Notes under the pieces: model-generated
What the model saw: the letters and a program-made list of their open reading frames with translations, nothing else
Told to the model about the DNA's origin: nothing
Database searches by the model: none
Program-made: the position numbers and the translations under genes
Assembly: GCA_014529385.2 (NCBI GenBank)
Contig: CM043960.1
Span: 74,867,910-74,931,909 of the forward strand
DNA from: Adiantum capillus-veneris
Lineage: Eukaryota > Streptophyta > Polypodiopsida > Polypodiales > Pteridaceae
Direction: 5' to 3'
Length of the DNA stretch: 64,000 bases
In this document: positions 55,620-64,000 of the stretch, one piece after another
Numbering within the stretch: position 1 is the first letter of the stretch
Layout of the letters: every line of letters begins with the position of its first letter

Positions 55620-56959
55620 AGTTCTCCATAATACTGCTGATTATGGTTTCCTGTGGTATCTAGATACAGATACGACCTCTTCTTTGCATGCATGAACCTG
55701 TAGATTACGACTGACTTAGGTGTATCCACTGGCTTTGTCTCTTTATCCTTCATCGTCTTGTCCTTGAGAAGCTGAAAATAGCTTCCATCATTGCTTGCAT
55801 ACAAGATCAATTCACTATCCATGCTTTCTAGCAGTTGTAATGCTAATTCTTCCATCAGTATATGGTCTTTGACGTGGGGCTTCTGCATAGCCTTAGGGCT
55901 ATGTTTCCGAGTTGATTTTGGCGAGTTCTGCACCGAGGGTGAAGATCGAACCGAATCTTTGTTTTCCGTTTCCCTTGATGGTGCTTTTGGACGGGGTCCA
56001 AGTATGTGACTTACAGGTTTCCCACAATTGCTAAACTCATCCATATTTTTCACATCGGCTATTTCATAGTGCCTATCGTATTTGTCGAGCACAATGACAT
56101 CTTGACCCGACCTTTTACATTGGGCATTGTGAATTTCCAGTGGTCTCTCCTCCGGCTTGGCATCTTCCAATGCTTCTTGAAATTCCACTTGGACTTTTGA
56201 AAAGGACACTGCTTCTTGTAAAGCTGGACTTCTTAATCCCAGTCTTGAAGATATAGGGTCTCTTTGTTGAGTTTGAACTCCCCCCATCCGAGAGGGTTTC
56301 ATATCTGATGTTGGCATCTGTTTAATGCTTGCTGATATGACTTCTTGTGCTTTGTTAAGTAGCTCTTGAGACCAAGCTAGTTCTTTTTGAAGTTGTGCTA
56401 TCTTCATAGCTGGTACTTCTTGTGCTGGTGTGGTGCACGAGACTTGTGTTGTGTCTTGTGTTGTGCCTTGTTGTGTGTCATGTGGTGTGTCACTCATTTC
56501 TGCATTGACAGCTGTCGTTGTTAACTCTTCCAAGTGCGTAGTTAGAGGTAAACCCATGACGAGATGGTATACATTACCACCTTTAGACATATAGTCTTCT
56601 CCTCTTGAGTCAAACACTTCTGCTGTAAAGTAATGATTGTTTTCTACAGGAACTTCATGACTTGTGACAGCCCTATAGTATCGACCGTCTTCGTCTCCAT
56701 AGAGGGTACCAATTTTCCGTTTTCCATCTTGTGCTTTGTATAGAAAAATACTTGGAGGATATGCGTAGAGTTCTGTAAGTTGATCCTTGTACAACATTTC
56801 TATCTCATTGTCGATGTATTTTCCGTGCCTCATGTAAATTGATCCCAGACAGTCTTCCATGAAATCTGGATGTGGGTGTAGTACATTCTTCGCTGTTTCA
56901 ACTTCCACACACTGAGATGTCCGAGTTTCCTCTGTATCTTTCATTGTCTTGATGTACAA
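55616..56959 (-). CDS. Outer element, first large ORF (gag-like, unrecognised)
   Basis: 447 residues starting MYIKTMKDTEETRTSQCVEV and overlapping the next frame by four bases (ATGA-type overlap). The N-terminal third has aromatic and acidic clusters (YMRHGKYIDNEIEMLYKDQL, GTLYGDEDGRYYRAVTSHEV). The middle has Thr/Gln repeats (DTQQGTTQDTTQV). A helix with coiled-coil character follows (MKIAQLQKELAWSQELLNKA). The C-terminus is Ser/Pro/Lys-rich. I recognise no family. Its place after the leader fits gag. Being open over 1.3 kb next to similar LTRs, it may have been functional recently. Confidence 0.55.
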   Translation of the reverse strand: MYIKTMKDTEETRTSQCVEVETAKNVLHPHPDFMEDCLGSIYMRHGKYIDNEIEMLYKDQLTELYAYPPSIFLYKAQDGKRKIGTLYGDEDGRYYRAVTSHEVPVENNHYFTAEVFDSRGEDYMSKGGNVYHLVMGLPLTTHLEELTTTAVNAEMSDTPHDTQQGTTQDTTQVSCTTPAQEVPAMKIAQLQKELAWSQELLNKAQEVISASIKQMPTSDMKPSRMGGVQTQQRDPISSRLGLRSPALQEAVSFSKVQVEFQEALEDAKPEERPLEIHNAQCKRSGQDVIVLDKYDRHYEIADVKNMDEFSNCGKPVSHILGPRPKAPSRETENKDSVRSSPSVQNSPKSTRKHSPKAMQKPHVKDHILMEELALQLLESMDSELILYASNDGSYFQLLKDKTMKDKETKPVDTPKSVVIYRFMHAKKRSYLYLDTTGNHNQQYYGEL

Positions 56960-57157
56960 ATTCCGATTGTCATCCTCATAGCATGGCAGTCCTTTGTAGT
57001 ATCCAATCAGATAGATCCAAATTTACTCTCTTGTAATTGTTGTGGATGTACTTGAAGCTTCTTCCTAACTGGTCTGATTGCTTTGAGACGCCATTGCTTT
57101 CATCTTGACTCCCTTGTTGTATCTGTTCGGTGATAGCTCTAATTGCTTGCCTCAATG

Positions 57158-57358
57158 CTAATAGAAATTATTAGCACCTTGTGTCGGTTTTTTTTGCTTG
57201 AGGTCCTTCAGCTTTTGTGGATGTCTTAATCTCTGAGTTTTCTGAACTGGGCTTTGCTTGAACTTCTTAGCTCCCTTGCTTACCAGGGTTGATACTGTCT
57301 TGTCTGGCTGCTTGCTTTTCCTAGAGCTTTTTAGCAGGCCTCGATCTAGTGGAAGCAC
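57158..57358 (-). other. Short basic open stretch
   Basis: A 66-residue Lys/Gln-rich frame (SRKSKQPDKTVSTLVSKGAK) without an ATG start, upstream of the first large ORF on the same strand. It could be the N-terminal end of the gag-like protein in another register, or chance. Confidence 0.3.
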
Positions 57359-57364
57359 TGTGAT

Positions 57365-58180
57365 AAGTTATGCAACTTACCACTATACTGCAACGATTGC
57401 TCCCTTCGTAGCGATTCTTGAGTCAAGCTAACCTGTGTTCACTTTAGCACACAATCTACAAAATTCTATTTAGCTGGCAAACTTTTTCACAATGAATGTA
57501 AAAATTCTTGATGTGCCTTTGAAGGCCACAATTGTTCCGTGGGCTCGAAAATGACTTTCAAGTTTGCTTTTAGCTGAACTAAAATTAAGCTAGCACAAGA
57601 GAATTATGCACAAGTCGCAGTGACTTGCTAGAAAAAATCTTGTGTTAAAGTTCTTTAAAACTTGCGACTGTTGTTGCAAAATCAAGAGTCCTTGTGTATG
57701 GTCTTACTGCTACCAGATTTGTGTATGGACGTACACTAGGCCGTAGTTAAATTTTACACCTTTCCGCGGGTGACCAATGGTTTTTCCAAAAGACAATTTC
57801 AATCTACTAACTTAGCAGTCTTCAAAAATTGTGACCGTTTTCTCACAATTCTTTCGAACTGTCAGTTTTAGACACCCATGACTTCCGGATGCATTTTGAG
57901 GCCTTAAACGACGTTTTTTTCAAAGTTGAACTAAATGGTTGTCATTGGCATACATTTAGTTCAAGTTTTGCTCTAAGATCTGTAGAGTCGCTCTCAGGCT
58001 ACGTTTTGATATAAAAACTTTTTCGATCCGATACCGTTTGTGAAAGTTATGGCCAAAACAGTGAAATGCAGTTTAGAATGGTCAAAATGAGTCCAGATTC
58101 AATTTTAAAAGAAGATTTGGGATCTCTGTGACACTGTGAACACTCTTGTATGGTCAAAATTATAGTTGGACCCTAAACTG
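57365..58180. other. Leader of the outer element, non-repetitive part
   Basis: No gene. The sequence sits between the palindrome array and the first frames on the minus strand, so it is the proximal leader. Confidence 0.5.
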
Positions 58181-58186
58181 GCTTGG

Positions 58187-59780
58187 AGACATCCTACGCG
58201 TAGGATGTCTATATACTTAGAATTGAACAAAATTTGGTCCAGAGACTCCCCTTGAGTCCAGCAACACATTTGTATGCTCAGAATTTTATTTGGACCTAAA
58301 AATGGCCTTGAGACATCCTACACGCAGGATGTCTTTTTGCTCAGAATGACTTGAAATTTTCACCCGAGCTTCTCCTTGATGTGCTGATCACAGTGGTGTG
58401 CTCATAGATTGGTTTGGAGTCCTAAATCAAGCTGGAAACATACTACGTGTAGGATGTCTAAGTGCTCAGATTTTGTCCAAACTTGATCCCAAGATTCTCC
58501 TAGTGCTCAGCAACCTAATGGTATGCTTAGAATTGAATTTGGATGCCAATGGGTCAAGATTTGGGTTGCATAAGCTTCTAGTGCACTCCAAGAATAGGAT
58601 GTCTGACAATTCTTGTCTTTGCTTGGTAAATAGGCCAAACAAGGTCCAAATTCACTTTTGAAAAAAGTTCTGGAATCCTTGAGACACTGGGAACCTCCCT
58701 ATATGGCCAAAGTAGAATTTTGACCACTTTATGACCCTAGAGACATCCTATGCGTAGGATGTCTTTCTGCTCTGTTTCAGCTCAAACTTGCACTGTAGCT
58801 TCCCCTTGATGTGCTAAAATCACATCTATTTTTACTTTTTGATTCTGACACCTATAGGTTGGTCAAATGATCAAGAATCTGTTCCAAAAGCCTGATGTCT
58901 GTTCTGGTGAATTCCCAAGTCAAACCAACTCCAAATTGGACCAAATTTGCCTAGGAGGCTTATCTAAGGCTATATGACAGGATGGTATGGTCACATGAGA
59001 ATTTTGGTCTCAGAATTATGCAATAGACATCCTACGCGTAGGATGTCTTTTTGCTCAGAATGAACCCAAACTTGGACCAAAGATTCCCCTAGTCTTCAGC
59101 AACCCACTGGTATGCTTAGATTTGAATTTGGATGTCAAAAGACCCCAAAACTAGCTATTCTTGCCTTTTTCAGCCAAAAATGCTAAAGTCTGTTCAATCT
59201 TCCTTTCACTGATCCAAATGAGATGAAATTTATCACATGCACTCAATACAACATTTAGAACATGCCCTTGGAGTCATCCTATGGTTTGGTCTCAAAATTA
59301 GGCCTTGGACACAATTTGGATAGGATGTCTGGCAATTCTCGTCTTTTGGATTTGATCTGTCAAAATTTGGTCAAATTTCCACTTTCCAAGTGAAAATAGG
59401 GTAGAACCTACCTTCTAAACACACTGGTAACCTCAAATTTTCCAAAAAGTGCTCAGATCACCCTGTAGACATCCTACGCGTAGGATGTCTACTGCTTATT
59501 TTTTCAGATTGAAGTGTCCCTGATGCTTCCTTATGCTCTCAGCAAGTCCAAGTATGCTTCACAATTGCAAAAACATGCAAAAATCACTCATTTTAAGCCT
59601 TTTCTGAAATTTTACGTTTTCTGACTTTGCCTTTTGGCTTTTGGTCAACAAAAATAGGGAAAAACACTCAAGTCAATATGTTACTAGGGTAAAATCTACC
59701 CTCTGAACCCACTGGTAACCTCAGTTTTCCCAAATTCCCTGCCAAAAGTGCCCTAGAGACATCCTACGTGTAGGATGTCT
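58187..59780. repeat. Tandem array with a conserved 24-bp palindrome
   Basis: AGACATCCTACG followed by its exact reverse complement occurs perfectly at 58187, 59025 and 59467. Near-perfect copies start at 58311, 58436, 58741 and 59757. Half-sites with only TAGGATGTCT or less remain at 58595, 58894 and 59321. Starts are 124-160 or 282-290 bases apart, so the underlying unit is about 125-160 bp. The spacers are related (TTGCTCAGAATGAA..., CCCCTTGAGTCCAGCAAC..., GGTATGCTTAGAATT...) but much more diverged than the palindrome. The array lies in the 5' leader of the outer element. Confidence 0.9.
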
Positions 59781-60301
59781 ACTGTCTAAAAATGCAATTT
59801 TTTTTTGGCAGTAGTACTCCCTATGCTCTGTAGAGCTCTCATCAACAATCACAGAAACTTTTGGACTTCAAATCAGCTTCCAAACACAATTTACCGTCTT
59901 TCCTACTTAGCGTTTTCCACTTCTCTGATGAGCCTAATAGCAAATAAGACATGCATAAAGTACTCTAGATCATCAATCAAGATATCCTACTTACCCTACT
60001 CCTACTCATCATGTAAGATGGTGATTTTGATGTCTTGGTTGCTTCCTAGCCTCACACGGACTCTCAAGTCAACCTACCACCACATCTACCACTCCAACTC
60101 CTACTCTCTACACCCCAACCTACTACTACCTAATACTACCTAAGACGAAGGATCTAAGCCAGATACACGCTCCCTAGACTCCTCCTAAGACCTAGAGAGT
60201 CCACCACCCTCTGATCCTATCTAAATGTAAAATATTACTCTGGCAAGCCAGAGGGACCTCTATCCTCAAGGACTAGTCTCGGTCACCTACTTAGGGCCCT
60301 T

Positions 60302-60322
60302 GTCCCCAGCAAAACGGCGCCA
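60302..60322 (-). promoter_or_regulatory. Primer-binding site of the outer element
   Basis: On the minus strand it starts TGGCGCCGTTTTGCTGGGGA, close to the 3' end of plant tRNA-Asp, a primer used by several gypsy lineages. It lies one base inside the 5' LTR. Confidence 0.8.
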
Positions 60323-60323
60323 A

Positions 60324-61391
60324 TGTTGGACGGATACGCCGTGACGGACGTCAGCATAGCGAGAACTCACCTAACATATAATGTCAACTGAGGACGAAGC
60401 TTGACCCGCAGGCGCATGGAAGCAAGCGAAGGGTGTCAACCTCTACTCGACAGACTAATAACTACTTCCTACAGAGATATCAAATCTACATGCCATCGGT
60501 TCTGTGAATGTGAGAGTCTCCTATGATGCTACCGCAAGCCAAAAGCCAATTAGACATTCTCGAAACGTTACGAAACTTGAGGGATATCCTATCAACACCA
60601 ATAGGCCACTCTCCCTAAGGTCCGTGACCAAAAAAACCTACCCAATACCCTCCGTGCAGAATTCGCGTAGGATGTTTGGCCGGTTTTTGCAGGTGGACGT
60701 TTCTGAAAAACTAAAGTGCCTAATGTGTAGCTCTACTCGCTCTGATTGCGTGGATATGCTGAAATGCAAAAACGGACAACAGTTACTCACCGAAACTCCA
60801 AAAGTAGCTCGCGGGTGAATCTGCCAAAACACAGACGAACGCGCGTGATGTAAGCATCAACGCGTAGCTCTCCTCGTGGGCAACACACTGCTGCTCTCCG
60901 TTTGCGATTCTGACCACTGTAGCTCCTGTAGCACACACACACACACTCTCTCACTCTCTCGTAGTCTCCCAACGACACAGAAGATCAGATTATTAGAAGT
61001 CTCCTTACAAAGCTTTAGGTTTTGGTTTATATACTAAACCTTAGAAAACCTAATGTCTGGCCAAAATGACCCGATTTGTCCCTAGGCTTCTATAGAGCTT
61101 AATTACAACACTGTGAGCTGGCTTTGCTCATCCAAGAGGCATCTGTGGCCAAAATACAATTGCCGACTTAAAATATGAAGTTCCGGTAATCATTACAAAA
61201 GTGGCCGTAATGGCTCAAAATGATAATAACGAGATATTTGATGATTTCCATGAGCTTGTATCTTCACATTACACCATCCATCTTCGTCTTCATCACTTCA
61301 TCAACATCTTTATTTGGAATCTTTAGAGAATCTTTGAGGAATCTTTATGGAATCTTTGTGGAAGCGTTGTTGAAAGGTTGACCTTTCAACA
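60324..61391 (-). repeat. 5' LTR of the outer element, 1068 bp
   Basis: Complete, with TGTTGGACGG...CTTTCAACA ends, matching 51679-52718. It includes a short CA repeat and a palindrome half-site (60664-60677). It is followed by the right CAGAT duplication at 61392-61396. Confidence 0.95.
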
Positions 61392-61396
61392 CAGAT

Positions 61397-61850
61397 GCAC
61401 GAGCAATCTTCAAACAATGAAGTGATCAATGATTTCAAGAAAGTGTGTGCTCAACTTCTAGGCAATGTGGATGGACAAGTGGCATACATAGAAGATGGCA
61501 TATACTAGCAGAGAAGGAATGTTTGGGGATCCTTGGGATATAGATGCTATCAAGAAGATGAGCGCACGAGTTTGGTGGAGAAAAAGTGAAACTTCAACAT
61601 GTGGCTGTGAGAGTATTCTCTATTGCCACTTTGAGTGGTAGTTGCGAAAGAAATTGGTCTTTGTTTGCTTTCGTGCATACTAAAAAACGAAATCAATTAA
61701 GTCCTAAAAGAGCTGCGGATTTGGTTTATGTATTTTGTAATATGCGACTTATGCACAAGCTAGTGAAGTTAGCCACACGTGCCACAGAAGAAAGCTTCGG
61801 GCAGATTGTTCAAATGTTGAAGAAATTGATGACATGGTGCCTGTGATTGA
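61397..61850 (+). pseudogene. hAT transposase, C-terminal part
   Basis: Translation resumes the interrupted gene: NNEVINDFKKVCAQLLGNVD, then after stops and shifts KLQHVAVRVFSIATLSGSCE, RNWSLFAFVHTKKRNQLSPK and RAADLVYVFCNMRLMHKL. This is the hAT C-terminal dimerisation region (A-x-R-V-L-S, S-x-C-E-R-N-W-S, K-R-N-x-L). Together with 41075-42585 it makes one recognisable, though mutated, gene of about 2 kb. Confidence 0.9.
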
Positions 61851-61859
61851 GGGGACGGT

Positions 61860-62220
61860 TGAGTTGATAAAGGTTGTATTGTATTCTTTATCAATTTTGC
61901 AATGCAAAAGATACGTAGAGTTTAGCTTGAAAATCTCTCTCTCTCTCTCTCTCACTCACTCTCTTCCTCTTTCTTTGTCTCCCTTTCTCTCCATCTGCTC
62001 CATATCATTGTCGAAAAGAGAGAACAAAACTTACATAATTGTAACAAGAGCTGACATGTTCATTTGTTGCAAAAAATAAAGATTTACATATCAAAAATAA
62101 GTTTTCATTACAAATCTTGAGATTTAAGATACAAAAAAAGCTTAGTATTGTGAGGGAGATTTGATTTAAATCATGGGTTGCATCTCCTAAAAGATCAGAT
62201 ACACAAAATTTTGATTGGCC
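61860..62220. other. hAT 3' flank, no gene seen
   Basis: AT-rich with a short (CT)n tract at 61936-61951. I looked for a terminal inverted repeat matching the 40000-40210 region and found none. Confidence 0.4.
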
Positions 62221-62229
62221 AATAAATCA

Positions 62230-62640
62230 CTTGCACCCACATTGCCCATCTCTTCTTCGTTAATAGGCCCATACTTTGCATCGTACCATGCCAACTTTCT
62301 TTCTAGAACAGCTATACAAGTGTGTAGAATGGCTGGGGTCTCTCCTTGACTTGCCAAATCCATGCCTTGGGTTGCAAGCTGCTCAATGACTGTGGTTTCT
62401 TCAAAAAAGTATGTATATCCTCTCTTGCAAGGAGGGTCTTCTTGATTAGCCTCCCGTGCATGAATCTTCTCGGCTGGGCATCCTTTGCCAACACCTCCTG
62501 TAGTGGGATGATCGTTCTCTTGCGAGGAGGGTCTTCTTGATTAGCCTCCCGTGCATGAATCTTCTCGGCTGGGCATCCTTTTCCAACACCTCCTGTAGTG
62601 GGATGATCGTTCCAATCAACTTTGAGCCGCAATACATAGT
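62230..62640 (-). pseudogene. C-terminal exon region of a kinase-like gene
   Basis: One minus-strand frame is open without a Met: IHAREANQEDPPCKRGYTYF, then FEETTVIEQLATQGMDLASQ, TPAILHTCIAVLERKLAWYD and AKYGPINEEEMGNVGASDLL. A 95-bp tandem duplication (62421-62515 and 62516-62612) repeats the PAEKIHAREANQEDPP coding part and shifts the frame. I recognise no domain; it is grouped with the kinase-like sequence upstream only by strand and closeness. Confidence 0.4.
62421..62612. repeat. 95-bp tandem duplication
   Basis: TCTCTTGC(A/G)AGGAGGGTCT at 62421 recurs at 62516 with only a few base changes over the whole unit. Confidence 0.9.
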
Positions 62641-63326
62641 AGCAATAGCATTGTTATACAAAGTAAATTGCCACTTGATTATTGTTTGGTGGCAATCTGT
62701 ACACTTGGATAAATCTTGCAAGGATATTTCTTGTGAGGACAGTGTGTTGCAAATCTAAAACCTTCAAGGGAGCGGAAGGTTTAGCATTTCCATTGACTCA
62801 AAATAATGTGTTGCGTACGAAGTGATTCGGGCATAGATGTCTGCATTGCCTGTAATTCAGTGGCTCCCCTTGAAGTTCTGATTCATCTTGTTGGGTTGCA
62901 ACCAAAGCGCTGAGATCTCCTTGAGCCACCCGAATCTCTTCCTCTTTGTAAATTTGCTGAGCCAATGCATGATTAAGCAAAGGATCATTAGGCTGCTACG
63001 CATTCTGGTCGGGGAACAATATCTTCCATAAATGAAATGCAAAATAATAAACTTTAGTGAAATAGGTCTTAACAATTGGAAACAAGAGCTGTTTTATAGA
63101 ATTGAACGATCCAACTTGAAATACTTTAAAACCTCAACTTGAAGAACTTTAAAGTAGTAATTGAACACCATTAATAAAACACTTTACATATCACTACACT
63201 AAATATCACCACACATTGCACACCATTAATGTCAAAAACATTGATTCGGTTTAATCATCAACATGCCTCAAGATAGATTCGGTTACAATATGATAGCCAA
63301 CATTGTGGCCTCCATTCAAACAAGGC

Positions 63327-64000
63327 TTAAATCCCATATCTTGGTCTATCTAAGGGTTTGGGAGATTTAGATTTTCCACTAGAAAGATGTTTATTTATAT
63401 TTCGCAAAAATTCACGCTTAAGAACCTTTGCGGGCTCTGGAATACACGCAATCAAGCACCTAAGAACATATGAGAGACTATATATATCATATGCCTTGGT
63501 GAATGGAGGAGGATTGGTGCTGATATTTTCAGGGTAGTCCATATATAATATCATTCAAATTGAGCTCTGCATTGAGGGGTGAGATTTGGCAGCTTGGGAA
63601 ATGTTGCAGACATGCTTGATGGTGTGCTTTGCCCTTAGTCTGCAATGCCAGCATACACTCCTCGGTTGCCAAAATGAAGTAGAATATTTCTAGTGTGTAG
63701 ATCATTGTGAATGAATTCGTGACTATGCACAAATTTAATCGTCTGCATAAGAGCATTAGAGATTGGCAAAATGTTGTCTATGAATTTCTGTATAGTTCTA
63801 GATGTGTGTTGGAACTCTCTGATTGCAGGCTTGCTTCCATCATGATGACATGCACTGCTCAAAATGACCTTCATTCCAAAGCTTGAAGATCAGCATAGGT
63901 CTTTTGCTATACCGAACGAGAGCACGAGGCAATATCATGCCACAATGTTGAGCAGTTGTAGCAGTTGCCTCATCTAGTACGATCTGTAATGTCGGCTTGA
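63327..64000 (-). pseudogene. Protein-kinase-like gene, broken and cut by the window edge
   Basis: 63635-63874 reads IDNILPISNALMQTIKFVHS, then HEFIHNDLHTRNILLHFGNR and GVYAGIAD. This is the kinase catalytic loop, with H-N-D in place of H-R-D and the N-I-L-L Asn kept, followed by a G-x-A-D metal-binding segment. A TAA then interrupts. Another register continues with YPENISTNPPPFTKAYDIYS, LSYVLRCLIACIPEPAKVLK, where Y-P-E stands for A-P-E and D-I-Y-S matches subdomain IX. The ATP-binding lobe would lie beyond 64000. At least one stop and one frameshift make it a pseudogene. Confidence 0.65.

Larger units (their letters stand above)
42591..61391 (-). mobile_element. Outer LTR retrotransposon, 18.8 kb, interrupted
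   Basis: Bounded by TG...CA LTRs and the CAGAT duplication. Coding and primer signals are on the minus strand. Its 3' (left) LTR is split: the first 15 or so bases are at 42591-42605 and the rest at 51679-52718, with a second element between. Internal sequence 52719-60323 has gag/protease-like ORFs, a long leader with a palindrome array, a polypurine tract and a primer site. No reverse transcriptase or integrase is visible in its own sequence, so it depends on other elements. Confidence 0.9.

Noticed and set aside
58187-59780. CRISPR-like array of short repeats with spacers
   Set aside because: The repeats are palindromic with related, unequal spacers in a retrotransposon leader, in plant DNA. 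There are no cas genes and no unique spacers.
62798-63075. Two short minus-strand frames between the kinase-like pieces
   Set aside because: They may be exon remnants, but I could not place splice sites or any domain, so I did not annotate them.

Overview
This window looks like plant nuclear DNA from a large, transposon-rich genome. I see no intact single-copy host gene. The plant signs are Ty1/copia elements with initiator-Met primer sites, a chromodomain Ty3/gypsy element, hAT and Mutator-like DNA transposons, GT-AG introns and a PPR gene fragment. The gag/protease style of two gypsy relics and one transposase family resemble what I remember from ferns, lycophytes and mosses. A fern is my best guess, but it is an inference.

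Layout. 1-8682: an LTR-bounded unit on the minus strand with a broken copia gag-protease next to its 3' LTR. Its long 'leader' holds microsatellites, a PPR fragment and a complete non-autonomous Mutator-like element with 9-bp target duplications. 8993-10336: a 45-base poly-G run, then a gypsy integrase tail on the plus strand. 10338-18424: a minus-strand chromovirus with two long, similar LTRs and a decayed polyprotein. It sits inside an old plus-strand copia copy (18425-19935). 19936-22341: a gypsy-type gag/protease relic.

22900-31733: two convergent, intron-containing, decayed genes. The plus-strand gene ends in an FCP1-like HAD phosphatase domain. The minus-strand gene is a DDE-type transposase of a family I know only as 'uncharacterised'. 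Both have a long intron filled with the same CACCTA/TAGGTG motif, so they may belong to one DNA transposon. 31717-36545: a minus-strand copia element with readable gag, protease, integrase, RT and RNase H and a 5' LTR. No 3' LTR is visible. 36880-39900: a gag relic and AT-rich repeats.

40000-62090: a three-level nest. A hAT transposase gene (from 41075) is split by an 18.8-kb LTR element (42591-61391, 5-bp duplication CAGAT), and the hAT C-terminus resumes at 61397. The LTR element is itself split in its 3' LTR by a second gypsy element (42606-51674, 4-bp duplication ACGC). The outer element has gag- and protease-like ORFs but no RT. Its leader carries a tandem array whose best-kept part is a 24-bp palindrome. 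62230-64000: a broken protein-kinase-like gene on the minus strand that runs off the right edge.

The genes do not form a pathway. The window is a record of successive insertions. The items most worth following up are the transposase/phosphatase pair, the palindrome array, and the regular 63-bp repeat upstream of the hAT gene.
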